DNA from: Arcuatula senhousia
Lineage: Eukaryota > Mollusca > Bivalvia > Mytilida > Mytilidae
Assembly: GCA_963971305.1 (NCBI GenBank)
Contig: OZ020317.1
Location: 18,556,001 to 18,620,000 of the forward strand
Direction of reading: 5' to 3'
Length of the DNA: 64,000 nt
Below, piece by piece: positions 21,105 to 34,100 of this stretch. Under the pieces are notes generated by a model. It was not told where the DNA came from and ran no database searches. It was given only the letters and a program-made list of their open reading frames with translations. Both the position numbers and the translations under genes were made by a program. How positions within the stretch are numbered: the first letter of the stretch is position 1; every line of letters begins with the position of its first letter.

Positions 21105-24100
21105 TTTTAGTTTAGTTTTTAGTTTAAACATATTTTATTTGTAATAAAACAAAATGGATTGGACACAAGTAAATTCATACTTAGAAAGTCCTCTCCGCAA
21201 TACAATGAAAGACATTACAATGAAATACATAATAAGGTACAAGATCGTGCATTTTAAATTAAATAAAAAAGAAATCAAATTTACGAGCTATATGCAAATA
21301 ATAAAACAACGATAGGGGAATACAGAAGTAATGGAATTTCACAAAAAAAGAAAGAACAAAGTGAATGAGAGAGAGATAAAGACAAAGTGCTGATGAGATG
21401 ATTGTCCACTTAGAAAATCTACGTAATTGTAAATCTTTTGGATCGTTTAATAAACTCAAAAACATTTCTAAAAATGAGAATATTTTCATCGTATGATAGC
21501 TCTTTACATCCTTGGGTAAGCGTATTAATATCAATGTTTATTCCATTCGGAAGCCAAGTTAGGTTATTTAAAAGTTGAGTTCTGTCATTGTTATATAGAG
21601 GACATACAAAAAAGTAATGTTGTTTGTTTTCGATAGGGGAACCGCATCGGCAAATAGGGTTAACAACAAGATTTGCTCTAAAAAGATCATAATTAAGAAA
21701 GGAGGCAGAGCATCTAAGTTGTGCTAAAATTATATTGAGTTTTCGTGGACCATATGCAAAATGTTTTGGGACTTCTGTACTGGTTAGACCGGATGCTTTC
21801 AAGGCATTCTTGAAGGCACCAATAGAGGGTGCTTTTCGAACACTTGGATCAATGCTATTCCACTGCCTTATTGTATTTGGAATAAAAGAGTTCGAAGTAA
21901 TCGACAGCCTGCAAAATGGAAGTATTATATCTTCACCATTTCTTAGTGGATATGCACTCAGTGTTTGAACCTTAGGGGGTACAAGACTATTTAGATAATT
22001 CGGGGCATCAAGGTTTTGGATGTTATAAAACATGTTTAGTCTGCGTTTGAGTCGTCTATTAGCCAAAGTTTCCCAACCAATTTCCCTATATAATGTTTCT
22101 AATTTTGTAAAAAGAGGAAGCCCTGTTACTAAACGTGCTGCCTCTAATTGTAAATTTTCCAATTTTGAGGCATTACCAGCACCACAATTATCCCAAACTT
22201 CTGATGCATATTCCAACAATGGTCTTATAAAAACTAGATATAACCTTTCCAAATTGTCACGACTTAACTGATATTTTAATTTTCGGAGCACGTTAAGATG
22301 TTTTGAGACGCTTTTTACGATGTTTTCAACATGGGTGTTCCATTTTGCATCACTGCTAAATGTTAAGCCCAGGTGTTTATGACTATCGGATATAGGAATA
22401 GGAATATCATTTAGATTAAAATTTATATCGTTTACATCTGAGTTCGAAAAAATGACAATTTCAGTTTTGTTTGGGTTAAATGACATCTGCCATTTTTTTG
22501 ACCATTCGTCCAACTCTTGCAAATCATGATCAATAACCGTTTTAATGTGCATTCGGTCATGATGGGAATAGTTAAACGATGTGTCATCAGCAAATAGCCT
22601 ACACAAAGATTTTAATCTAAGTGCAATGTCATTAATATAGATAATAAACAATAAGGGTCCTAGGACGGATCCTTGTGGTACACCAGCTGTTATATTATTT
22701 AAGGGTGACTCAGACGAGTGGATAACAACTTTTTGTTTTCTTGCTTTTAGATAGCTTTCGAACCACAGATAAAGATTATTTTTAATTCCATATGCTTAAA
22801 GTTTCTTCAAGAGACCATCATGCCAGACTTTATCAAACGCTTTAGAAAAGTCACAGAAAACGAAACAGTTAATTTCTTTCTTCTCTAGTGAGTTAAGTAT
22901 ACAGTTATACATTTCAAGCAGTTGATGAACCGTAGAGTATTTTGGAAGGAAACCTGACTGATATTCATATAGAAGATTGTTAGAGAAAAGATGATTATAG
23001 ACATGTTTGTGAACAATCCTTTCCATCACTTTCCCAACACAGCTTATCAGTGATATAGGACGATAATTAGATGGCAAAGACTGATCACCTTTCTTGAAGA
23101 TAGGGACCACTGATGCGATTTTCCAGTTAGATGGAAATTTATATTGTCGAAGCGATTTGTTAAACAATATTTGCAGAGGTACTGAGACTTTTTGAGGACA
23201 TACTTTTAGCATCCTATGGCTTATGATATCTGGACCCGATGCCTTATTTGGTTTTAAAATTTTTAAAATATCAACAATTTCACTTTGTTCTATTTCAATA
23301 CTATCAATATAATTTTCTGTTCTTTGATCGAATGGTGGTGGAAGTTGGTTTTGGTCATCGACCTTAGAAATGGATGAAAAATATTTATTCAGCACTTCAC
23401 ATTTTTCAGTCTCTTCAAAAACATAATTTTCAGTATCTGTACCAAGTGTTATATCCCTGAGCGGGGGAATATCCGTCGATCCTTTATAGGATTTTAGAAG
23501 CATTTTCATAAGTTTCCAATACGTTCTGGGTGTAGATGCATTTTCAAGTATTAAGTTATCTAAATTTTGTTCAAACTTTTCTTTCGCGACTTTTTTTAAG
23601 ATTATTAACCTTGTTTCTCTGCTGTTTGTACCTCAGAACATCCCTATCGCTTTTTGATTGTAGCGCAGATTTTCGATACCTGTCCCTTTTTCGTATTTCG
23701 CGTCTTAATTCATTTGTAAACCAAGGCTTATCTCCCTTGCGCACGGTAACCGATTTAGTTGGTATACATTCTTTTGCAATTTTTAAGAATTTATCAGTAA
23801 ACACGTGACACGATTCATCAATATCCGCGTCTTCTGGTAATAATTCATGCCAGTCAGTTTCATCAAGCAGATTTTCGAATTTTTGTTTGTTCATTTGCGC
23901 ATATATCCAAACATCACGCTTAAAAGTACATTTGACCTTATTTGGACATTTAATAAAACATAAACATGCTTTGTGGTCAGACACGTCACGTGGTGTATCT
24001 AGGACATCGGCATAATAATAGGAAAGTGATTCACTTATTATGATCGGATCAAGTAGAGTTGTGGATGTATCGGTCACTCTGGTTGGTTTTGAAATAATAT

Positions 24101-24275
24101 TTTTTAAGTTAAAAAGATCTATCATCTCTTTCAGTTTGTTGTTATTAACTTGAAGTAGGTCACAGTTCAGATCACCCGTGACCACGAGATTGTCGCCTAG
24201 TTGGTAACTTAGTCCGATCGCATGATTTAGTCGTGTGAAAAACATTTCTGAGTCAGTCAGTGGTGGTTTATAGGC
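21105..24275 (-). pseudogene. CR1/Jockey-like LINE ORF2 (endonuclease-RT), decayed
   Basis: This is a non-LTR retrotransposon ORF2 read on the minus strand. The C-terminal part of the AP endonuclease is at 24275-23571 (YKPPLTDSE, VTGDLNCDLL, RDVSDHKACL). RT motifs follow: NYRPISLISCVGKVMERIV, FVFCDFSKAFDKVWHDGL, AGVPQGSVLGPLLFIIYIND and FADDTSF. The thumb-like HLGLTFSSDAKWNTHVE follows, then a Cys/His segment (CRCGSPIENKQHYFFVC). The frame is open to 21419 except for one TAA at about 22796 and one frameshift near 23510-23600. The endonuclease N-terminus is missing. A 3' tail of (CTAAAAA)-like repeats ends near 21105. ORF1 lies upstream, in two pieces. Confidence 0.88.
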
Positions 24276-24491
24276 CGCACATCACAGGCACTTGTTTCTA
24301 TCAATAATGGGGGGTAGAGTATGTATAAAAGAAGGAGAAGGTGTCTGACTCATGAAATACACTTGCTCAGAAAATATTCATTTATCTTGTTTCCTCAGTC
24401 TTGCCAATTACTTGCAGCACATCAATTTGCTTGAAAATGATTTTTCTATTGAATAAAATTTAAATTAAACATCCTTGAAGTGCCTCTCGAA

Positions 24492-24761
24492 AGAAATCTT
24501 GACTCTTTGAAGAAAATTTCAGGTTAAATTTCCACAACACCTTTCTAACTGGACCCAACTTCCGGTTTTCTGATTTCTTGCTGTTATCTGTGCTCTGATT
24601 GGTTCTTTTAATATAGATATGGAAGGATTTCCCTTTTCTAAATTGAGAACCAATCAGCGTACAGGTTACAACAGATAGCTTGAAAAACCGGAAGTTGAGT
24701 CCAGTTAGAAAGGTGTTGTGGAAATTTAACCTGAAATTTTCTTCAAAGAGTCAAGATTTCT
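24492..24761. mobile_element. Foldback (long inverted repeat) MITE
   Basis: Two ~110-bp arms are inverted around a short centre: GAAATCTTGACTCTTTGAAG (24493) pairs with its complement ending at 24760, and AACTTCCGG pairs with CCGGAAGTT. The total is 270 bp with no ORF. It lies between LINE ORF1 and ORF2, so it inserted into, or replaced part of, that LINE. Confidence 0.8.
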
Positions 24762-25803
24762 ATGTAGGCATTATAGTCCTTTTTAGAAAGTATTTTCCGG
24801 ACGTGCAGACCTGAGAAATCTTTTACTTATGCACTACAGGTTAACGACTTCCGGGTAGGCCTCTCCATTAAAAATCTGTTATTAAACTAAATTCGTCAAC
24901 TTGTTAAAACATTTTAAATCTGATTGCCAAAGTCTAAAATTACTAAAACATACGTTAACATCCAAGACTTCACTCCAAACCAGTTTATTTGAACCGGGAA
25001 TGGGAGATTACGCCAAAATCGGATAGGGATAAATTGATGTTTTTCCTTAGCTCAACGTTGTTCACACCATGAGGCCGACCCACAAAGGGAAACTACTCTT
25101 GCAAAAATGAAAACAAAAGAATCGGCATCGGAATTCCGGGTGACTTTTTGGAAAGGGCTATACAGAGCATATTCTTTTGTTACATAACATATACTATCAT
25201 AATACAATAGTAAAATACAGTACTATAATTAATACATAATGTTAATTTTTTCTTATGTTCGCATATATGTTTGTGTCGATTGATAGGTCTGATAAACTAT
25301 AACATCAGAGGCTCCGAGCATATGCTGTAGTTTAGCAGGTCTAGCAGCAATCCACTCAAAAATATCGATAGGACGTGAAATAATAAAATAAGTTACATGT
25401 ATGAAAATTAATTTCTATTTCAAACATTGAAACTTTTGACATCCGTGATACTTAACATTAAGAGATTCGATGTTTTTGTATTCAACAGTATAAATTAGAA
25501 TTTAAAGAATTAAGACAAATTTAATTCTGTCTTTAGTTTGTTTTGTTAAATGACTGGATAATTCAGTGATTAAATAAACAGCACATGTTTTAACCTAATC
25601 GTGCGAAACCGGTTTTATCAATCTACTGTAAATTTTAATAACAAAGGAAAGTGACGTATTCAGTATAATCACAACACTAATTTAAATACTATTGTAAACA
25701 TTTAAATACCATAGTAAACATTATGTTAGAAAAGAAGTAAGGAAAGAAGAGTTTTTAACATGAAAATGATAATTTACAGAGTGAGACAGAAATGATAAAT
25801 AGT
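24762..25803. other. LINE interval without recognisable coding
   Basis: This lies where the end of ORF1, the spacer and the endonuclease N-terminus should be. I find no endonuclease motif, so this part of the LINE is probably deleted or replaced. Confidence 0.4.
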
Positions 25804-26552
25804 TCAGCCAACGATGTTACTGGCCAAAGCTTCGGCAAAGTTAGTAGGTTCTTGTCTGGGTTCTTCAGTGGAATTTAATAGGTCTTCAATGTCATATTTG
25901 TCTTTGATAATCATTTTTCGGCTGCGTTCAGTTTTCTTGGCAAATATGCGGCCGTCAAATGTCCAAAAAGCTTCAATCTGTTTGTCAAACTTGAGTTTAG
26001 AGAGTTGTTGTACCAAAGTTGTTCTGAATTTTGTTAAGTTTTCAGTGATGTAGTGTCCATCAGCATCCCCTTTAAGTTGTTTCTTAGAAGAATATACAAG
26101 ATGTCGGATGCGGTAAGATAAAAAACGGACAATTACTTGTGATTTTCCATCTTTAACTTTCCCGATGACATGGGATCGGCCGATATCGTTGATCGTGATG
26201 TCCTTGAGGTTAAGCTTCTGATTGATGATATTAAGCACCAGCTGGTCGGTGTCTACAGGGTGGATAATCTTACCTCTCCCATCAACTGGTACTCGTATGT
26301 TATGAAAGCGTAGACTAGTGCGTCGTGAGTACTGTTCCTGGTTTTCTATTCGAAATTCAAGTTCATTAAAACCTGGTTTAACCCACCATTTCGTTTGAAA
26401 TGCCTGTACCAAGTCAGGACCATTGCGATCCACCAGTTCTCCGGTATGACTGATTCGTTTTTGTCATTTTCTCTGGACTATGAGATTGATCATTCAAGTT
26501 CGGTAGTTTTGTTATTACCTTTATTTATCCTTCTGTTTAGATAATCTATATC
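25804..26552 (-). pseudogene. C-terminal half of LINE ORF1 protein (RRM-CTD type)
   Basis: The open frame from 26433 to 25804 reads NQEQYSRRTSLRFHNIRV, then DIGRSHVIGK, VIVRFLSYRIRHLVYSSKKQ, YITENLTKFRTTLVQQL and WTFDGRIFAK. This is the RRM plus C-terminal domain layout of L1-ORF1p-like RNA-binding proteins (Transposase_22). Upstream to 26552 the sequence is degenerate but still coiled-coil-like (NDIDYLNRRINKGN) with frameshifts. The matching N-terminal half lies at 58788-59264, on the other side of the 32-kb insertion. Confidence 0.82.
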
Positions 26553-26577
26553 ATTTGACTGTTGTCTGACTGTTAGT

Positions 26578-26770
26578 ACAGTACTTGAACCGATCAATGC
26601 AACACTTTGACGGATCGATGACTGATCGGTGACGGATTGATGACGCGTTCGGACCGGATTGATGACTGATTGATGACGGATTGGTGAATGATTGGTGACG
26701 CGTTGTTGACTGATTGATGGCGGATCGGACGGATTGGACGGATGACGGATACCATAGGTAACCGGGCTAT
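26578..26770 (+). repeat. Left terminal repeat and 11-bp minisatellite of the giant element
   Basis: The terminal ~27 bp match the right end with one mismatch. From about 26605 to 26755 units of GGAT(T/C)G(A/G)TGAC alternate with TGAT(T/C)G(A/G)TGAC (11 bp each, often as 22-bp pairs), interspersed with GCGT variants. Relative to the terminus the units run opposite to those at the right end. Drosophila P elements also carry 11-bp subterminal inverted repeats, so these may be transposase or accessory-factor sites; that is an analogy only. Confidence 0.75.
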
Positions 26771-27808
26771 CGATCCGTTATTTTGACTGATACGATCGAT
26801 CGGTATAATTAGAAAACTCTTCTGTGAAACGAAGTTATCGTTTATACCTATACGTTTATAACATATATCGCAACACAAACCAGTCATGGCGTTAATTTAA
26901 TTTGTTTTAAATAAATTATGCTATAATGTTAAATAAGACATACATTTTCTATTTAAATATGTTAATATTATTAATCTAATGAATTTAATAATTGTTTACA
27001 TAGTACTTCCTTTAAACTAAATAGGCAAAGTTCGTGTTCTTTTCTTCTATAAAAATAATACTAATATAATTTTATTTTATTTGTTCTGATTTTTAAATAC
27101 AAAAACAGAAACTGATGAAAAAATCTTTAAAACGTAAAAGGGTTCTGCTTAGAACAATTATTTCAACAATTTGTAACATATAATTAAGAACAAAAAATTC
27201 AGGAGATATCAATGATCTAGCAGGAACGTATAAAGAGGGGAATTCGAATCTCGTTATTTATCGTTAAGTTATCGAGAAGCGCGGGAGTTTATCGGGTTCT
27301 AAAATTTTATCGTATCGGAGAAGATCGTAATTAAATTCCGGAGAGATTTAATGGGGTTTATGAAATTAGAAATATATTGATTTATGATTAACATGTATGT
27401 TCCAGAAATTAGTAAATAAAAACTATAAAAAAACGTTAATTGGTATTTTAATGATTTCAATTTATTTATTAGATAATTATAATAATTTGTTCACTCTTAA
27501 TTACAATTTTCTTTTCAAAATAATGATTGAATTAATTATAATTTATCCCGTTATTTAAGCAGAAAATTAATTAATTCTTTTGAAGTACTGTTCACTCGCG
27601 CTTTAATAAGATATGAATTTAATTTTGCAAACATTATATAAACAATTTGCGTCAATATTCCGATCTTTAAAAATAATTAGAAATTATAAGTCTTTGATGT
27701 TAATAAATGACACAAGCCTTGTGAGTAGTTGTTTTCATAAAAAGTTTCTAGCGTGGCTCGTGACCTCCCCTTATGTATCATTTTGTCTTAGAAATAAGTC
27801 GTTAAACC
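26771..27808. other. Left non-coding part of the giant element
   Basis: AT-rich DNA between the left end and the zinc-finger gene. It should hold that gene's promoter, but no specific core-promoter motif could be assigned. A CGAT-rich palindromic patch (26770-26800) follows the minisatellite. Confidence 0.4.
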
Positions 27809-29038
27809 ATGTCCGATTTTTTGTCTTGGGAAGACGACATCGATTTAGATCAACTTTTAGGGGAGTATACTGAATATGACTGTTTAGAATGTAACTCCAG
27901 TGAAGATTACGAACCACCAGAAAAGAAAACCAAAACAAAGAACCAAACTGGTCAGCAGTATAAATGTCCCGTCTGTGGAAAACTGTTAAAGACGATATCT
28001 GGGTTCCGCGGGCATACTTCTAAGAAACACGGTCAAGCACTTAGAGCGTCAGACTATAGGTCAGAAGCTACCAATTCAGAGCCACCCAATGAAACAACTT
28101 CAAATGAATCCGTTCCATTCAATGACATATTCAACCCGGCACTGAAAGCAACTTTAGACAACATAAAGAATGACCCATTTTTACCTGCACCCGGAGTCAT
28201 GAAAGAAGTATGCAAATTTGTTGCCAACAATTCAGCCGCAACAGAGTTTTTGAGAAATTTGTTCTCTACTATACTAAACAGCCAAAATAATGTCACCAGT
28301 GGTGCTGACCGTGAGAATATGTTTCGCTCTTTACACAAGGCAAGATTAGATTTTGCAACTCAGAGTAGATTTTGCACCATCTTAGTTGACCATGCCGAAA
28401 AAGACGTCTTGTTTTTTCTTCAACTAGTATTTGATGACCTTGTTGGTGAAATCGCAAAGCAAAGAACAACTTTAATCCTTACCAACTCAGACAAACAACA
28501 GTCCGATATTTCCAAGAATGACCAGACCATCCTTTACTGTATTGCTGGCTATATATTCCACGGTTTAATGAAGAAGTACAAGAGACATTCACCGCTCAAA
28601 CTTAAAACGTTGGAACTATTCCCATCCAATTCTAAAACAGAAAACTTTGTGCGTCTTTATAATTCCTGGCATACAATTCAGGACCGCGGTGGATTGAAAC
28701 AACCATGTGACAGCTTATTCCTCCTAGTACGTGAGCTGGAACTATTGGTACGCAAAGAAACCCACGGGACCCTCACAGCAACAACCCTACTGAAAGATCC
28801 ACTCAAAGAGATCTTAATGGAGTCCTTTATGGTAAAACACTACACCGACATCTTAATGCTGGATGCGACCGACACCATCAAAGCGGCTATTACTGAAGAC
28901 ATTGTGACACTATTTCTAACTGTACGGGGATATGCAACCGCCCGCAAGGAACGTAACAAATTAGCCCATGCCAGTAAACTATCAGCAAAACAGTCATCAA
29001 GCTTACGCCAAGTTCTCAAGGAAAAAGTGATAAACTAA
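27809..29038 (+). CDS. C2H2 zinc-finger protein, giant-element cargo
   Basis: This is a single-exon protein of 409 residues. The N-terminus is acidic (SWEDDIDLDQLL), then comes a Lys-rich stretch (about 39-45) and one C2H2 finger: C53-x2-C56-x12-H69-x4-H74 (CPVCGKLLKTISGF...). The rest is helical, with ILYCIAGYIFHGLMKKY and a basic C-terminus (ARKERNKLAH, SLRQVLKEK). The IAGY block is reminiscent of a motif in THAP9/P-type transposase relatives, but there is no catalytic triad. It starts 1.2 kb inside the left end, and the ATG is the first in frame. Likely role: DNA binding to the element or to host DNA; function unknown. It has no stops or shifts. Confidence 0.75.
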   Translation: MSDFLSWEDDIDLDQLLGEYTEYDCLECNSSEDYEPPEKKTKTKNQTGQQYKCPVCGKLLKTISGFRGHTSKKHGQALRASDYRSEATNSEPPNETTSNESVPFNDIFNPALKATLDNIKNDPFLPAPGVMKEVCKFVANNSAATEFLRNLFSTILNSQNNVTSGADRENMFRSLHKARLDFATQSRFCTILVDHAEKDVLFFLQLVFDDLVGEIAKQRTTLILTNSDKQQSDISKNDQTILYCIAGYIFHGLMKKYKRHSPLKLKTLELFPSNSKTENFVRLYNSWHTIQDRGGLKQPCDSLFLLVRELELLVRKETHGTLTATTLLKDPLKEILMESFMVKHYTDILMLDATDTIKAAITEDIVTLFLTVRGYATARKERNKLAHASKLSAKQSSSLRQVLKEKVIN

Positions 29039-31119
29039 ATGTATTGTACCCTACTTTCAGTTCAGAAATTGATATTAGTGCTTAAATGTACATGGATTAT
29101 TAGTGCTTAAGTTTTTAAACAAATACCTATCTGTATTTTAATTGAATAATTAATTTTACAATATGGTTTATTGCAATATCAGCTTTTCAATGTTAGTTTA
29201 CTTAAATTCATTTAAGAATTGTGCTGTTTTTTTGTTTTTTTTTTTAAATACAAGTACCAAACTTTAACTTTTGTTTTTTGTTACTTTTACATGTTAATCT
29301 GTAAAATAATTTACATCTGTATGTATATGTTCAATATGTAATATCCTCTCAGATTATATGTAAATTAGCCTCCTGAAATATTTAGATTTCTAAACTAAAT
29401 GTATGCAATGTATTTAATTCAGTTGGATATCAATTTTATTGATGAAATACTATTACATGTATATTGCCTTTATTGCATTTATAATCAATTGGTTGGTTTT
29501 TTTCTCAATCTTTTCTTATTATGTTAAATGTGAATTAATATAATTAAAATTCATGTACATGTACTTCTTGTAGTAATTTTATACTATGCATATGTCAATA
29601 AACTTATAAACTTGTCTCTCATTTTTCTTGAAAAAAAATATTTTAACATGTCACCAATTATGCAAAGTACTGAACACCAAAATCATTGCTTCTATTGTAA
29701 AAGTAAATTTTTTAGGGGTCTGTGGAATAAGTGTACATGACTCAGAAAAGCTTATAAATGTAAAATATCACCTATCCATCACAAAAATGAAAAACTTGAG
29801 AGGGAGATTCCTATATGCCCACCATCTGCAATCTATATTTTTGAAATACATGTATATCTTGTTCATTGAAATAAAAATTGTAACATAAGTACAAGACACA
29901 AACAATGCCCTCAAAGTAGCAACAGACACACAACCGACAAAAAATCATAACTTAAATGGTAAACATCCAACAGTCATATATCAACATGTTGTACATGTAT
30001 GTAATGTGTAACAAGATGCAAGTGCTTATACCAAGTTTCAATGAATCATGCCACTACATAATGAAAATGAAAAGCTTAAAGTGTACAAATGTATGACAAG
30101 GTCAGGGGTCTGTTATGACAGGCTGTTTTTGTGTTGTCTTTAAATGTTGTTTCCTGCTGCTGTTATGGTTTGTGTTTACTGGTTTTGTCTTTGCCCTTTG
30201 GACTTTTGATATTCAAAAGCCCTATTGGTACCTCTAGATCTTTGCTTCTTACTTAACACCTGGCTGAATGTTTTGTATTGTCTTTGGTTGTCTTTTAATA
30301 CATGTACATGTATTTTTTGTCAAATTCATTTAAACTAGAGCAATGTTATTCAACTTCTAATCTAAATGGAATAAAAACATTTTACCAATAGACAAATTTT
30401 TATTTACAATTAAATATCATTTTTCAAAGTTCTGAACCTTAATATATACAATCATATCTAAAAAAGTATGATGGAAAGTTGCATCAATTTTTTTTTTTTC
30501 AATTTTTATAATGATTACAAAACAATTAAACTTAGAATCTAATACAAAGTTTTGAATATTTCAACAAAAACAAATAACTAAAAACACAGTCGGGGAAATT
30601 ACAATTTTTGGGGGGCAGGACAATCGGCCCCATTTGGCCAAAAGATGATATGGAGGTCCAATAACACATTACTTTTTAAATACTGCTAACAGAAAGAATA
30701 GGGTATGTAGGGAAACAAACATACATTTTTGTTTGACCTTATAGATAAACATGTAGTGTTTACATGGTATATGTACATCGAAGTTGCATGGTTAACCAAA
30801 AAATGTATATACATGTACATATGTACAATAGAAGTTGAAGGATTTAATATACTTTAAACAATTGGACATTGTGATTAAAACCATTCAATATTAAATGTAC
30901 TTTAAGCTAAAAAGTAGTTACATGAAAAATCAATCATTTTACTTTGTACATCAAAAGTTAAAGAACTTTATTTCAAGAGCTTAAGATTATATTTGGTTAA
31001 AAACAAATGAAGCATTCAATAAAATGTAAAATGCAGGATATACACATGACTGACATGAGCCACTTTAAAACATTCATTACATTCATTACAAAATGTAAAT
31101 CAATTTTTTTTAGTTCATT
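29039..31119. other. Intergenic DNA inside the giant element
   Basis: This lies between the convergent ends of the C2H2 gene (+) and the transposase (-). It is AT-rich with many ACATGTA motifs. 30120-30260 contains the dispersed block TTTTGTCTTTGCCCTTTGGA. No exon was found. Confidence 0.45.
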
Positions 31120-34100
31120 TCAAATCCTACGCTTGTGGAGCTTGGAATTGTCTATCACAAAATTCTCTCTGTTTTCACGGCGAATATTACCATTCCTTGG
31201 GGCAAGGGCCTGAGCACCAATCGCACGCATCTGTGTCATGGTGTGACGAACGTCGTATACTGTGGGGTTGCAGTTGTCACCAGCTCTGTGTCGATACTGA
31301 CCAAATTGCTGCTCGAGTGGATCCTGGTTAAAAGAGTGTGTGAAAATAAACTTTGCACCAATATCTAACATTGTCTTTACACATTCAACAATCGAGTTAA
31401 CACTGATCTTAAGTCCTAAAAGAGTCTGATGGCTTAACATCATTCCATTTCTTTCTTTCTTCGTAAAATTTCCAACTCTGTTTGACACACCTGTCTCCCA
31501 ATCGCTAAAGTATTGCAAAAAGTCTTCCTTTAACCACTGTAGGCGAGCATCATTTGTAGAAGTGTATGGATTCAAGTCTGGGTTCCTTTTGTTGCGTCCC
31601 TCATACAAACTCCTCACATTCAAACAGTCAAAAAATCTATTCATGTTTCTAATGAAGTTCACAGTTTCACTTACATTGTCATCATACAAAAGTTCAAGCG
31701 CATTGGCAACCGAAGAACTTAAAACCTGAGCTGCATAGTTCACCTTCATACATCCAAATGGTGTAATGTCAATATGTTGTCGTGACAGTTTTGGGCAGGG
31801 TGTATACAAATTAAGTTCACAGTGCTCTTCAAAAAGTCTTAATAGGTGTAACCAGGAAATGTCTTTTCCATCCTTCCACATCTTGCGGGTGTTTTTGTGT
31901 GCATAGGAGTTGCAGAAGCAGTTTCTTGTGGTCTTTATTAGATGGGGCACATCCGATATAAAATAAAGTTTATTTCCATCACTGTAGGGGTTCTCTGTGT
32001 GATGTACAAAATCATTAATTCCACCATGCAGTCCAAAAAACTTGCGGTTAGCAGATGCTCCATCACAGGTAAGAAATAGCACCCGAAGATCAACATAGGT
32101 CTCAAGTAAGCGAATCCCTTTCCATATGATTGGATATAGAAAATCCGCAGTAATGCTCATAGTTGGAAAGCTAGCTAGTGGAAATTTCAAACTAGTGGCC
32201 ACACCTGAAAAAAAAATAATTAACTTAAGATAGGTATATATGTAATAAAAGTAGAAAAAATCTGTCAAAGTCAAAAATGGCCGGATTTCGTTAAACAGGA
32301 AGTAGGTGAGCGACATACCTGAAATCGTATCACACGTTATGGGACCCCACCCTGATGCTGTATACCAAATATCAAGTGGCTGTGATTAGTAGTTGCTGAG
32401 AAAACTGTTACGAAAATTTCTTCCCCGCCCGCCGCCCGCCCGACATTCACCATTTTATAACCCGGATTTTTCACTCCGTGAAATCCGGCCAAAAATAAAA
32501 CATGTTCAAATAGCCTTAAAAGTGTAAGATAATTCAGGTCAATGTTAATGATATACCATCTTAAATTGAGGATCACAATGCTTCTGACTTTCACTTTTTT
32601 TAAAACACTGAATTGTTTTCATTTTATCTTATTTTGGGTCAATCGCAAAACGACGAGCAGCGCCTACTGGCTTCATTGAAGGCTGCTAAGTATTTTTCAT
32701 TGTGCTTTTTAAATTTCGGCTTGTTTATGCAGGCTAGTTTATAGGTCATGTACAACTATTCCACATCTCATTATTTTCTATGCCAAGATAACATCAATTA
32801 AAATACATTTGCATGATGTAACCAAAAAACATACCTCTAACCATCACAACAAGCATGTACTTGGCAATATCTGTTTGTGAATTGGTACTCTTCGCACACT
32901 TCTCAAACTCAACCAGCTGGTTTCCCACTTTGTCAAGGTCACAATAGCCAACCAATTCACCGCTGTGTTTGTCATAAACGAGATCAGATTTAACTTGAAT
33001 TTCGTCAAACAGGATACCGACATATTGTTTGTAAGGCTCCTCTTTGTCATAGAGACCAAGCTTGTCTGCTTCTTCTTTTAACATGTTCAAAACATCAATC
33101 TGGTATCCATTACCTGAAACATAATTAAATATTACAGTTTTTGTCCAAACACATGCATGGTTAATCATTAAAATCATTCAGCCTTTTAAACACTGAAAGT
33201 TGTAAAAATTTTGTACATAAAAAGTTTAAATCAGAGGTACAAATTTTTGTTAGATAAATTTTCTGTTATAGAAGCATACATGTAAATATATTCATGTATT
33301 TATAAACACATGTAGTTATGTCAGTACACTTTTAAAGGTTTTAATGCACCAATGCGGACTGGGCAAGTTGTTTCAGTTAACTATCTAACATTCTATAGCA
33401 TCTGTATGTTGATTTAGAAATGAATGGTTTATTGTCTGATTAGAATATACATATTCAAACTGTGTTTCCTTTTCTTTAATTCATTTCGATAATTATTATG
33501 TGATTTTATGTCATGTACATTACTTCATACCCCTTCTAATTTAATTTAGTATTTGGTTTTTATTAACACAGGTACATGTTTGTACAATTTTACTTACGAC
33601 TTTTAGTATAATGTGAGTAATCAAACAGGGTGCGTGAACTGGGCAATGTGATAAAACCAGAATCCCTCAAAGCTTCGTAAGCTGCATTGGATTTATGTCG
33701 TAGATATAAACACCACCGAATGACCATTGGGTGCCATCTCATTCCCTTTGGTGACTTTACATTAATGCTTTTAAACTGCTCTGCCCAAAATAATCTCTGG
33801 TAACTGTTTGCATCTAAAAATACACATGTTAAATAAAAGGTTATTTATATTTAATAACATAATAATTACATGTATAACATTTTATTTCAAAATCATTCAT
33901 TTAATAGATCTTCAGTTTGTTACACATTCTATAACAAATAAGACTAATAGACTTTGCATTTGTTGTGTTTTAACAAGTTCACGATACATTTAATAAGCAC
34001 ATGAAAACATGGGCCTTCCTATGAGATATGAATATAAAAGTGCTGTTCCTTTGCTTTTTTTTTACTTCAATGTTTATAATAATAATGTGTGTTTGTGTCA

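Noticed and set aside
26594..26887. 97-codon minus-strand ORF with PIRPIRHQS-type repeats
   Set aside because: It is a translation of the 11-bp terminal minisatellite and has no independent support.
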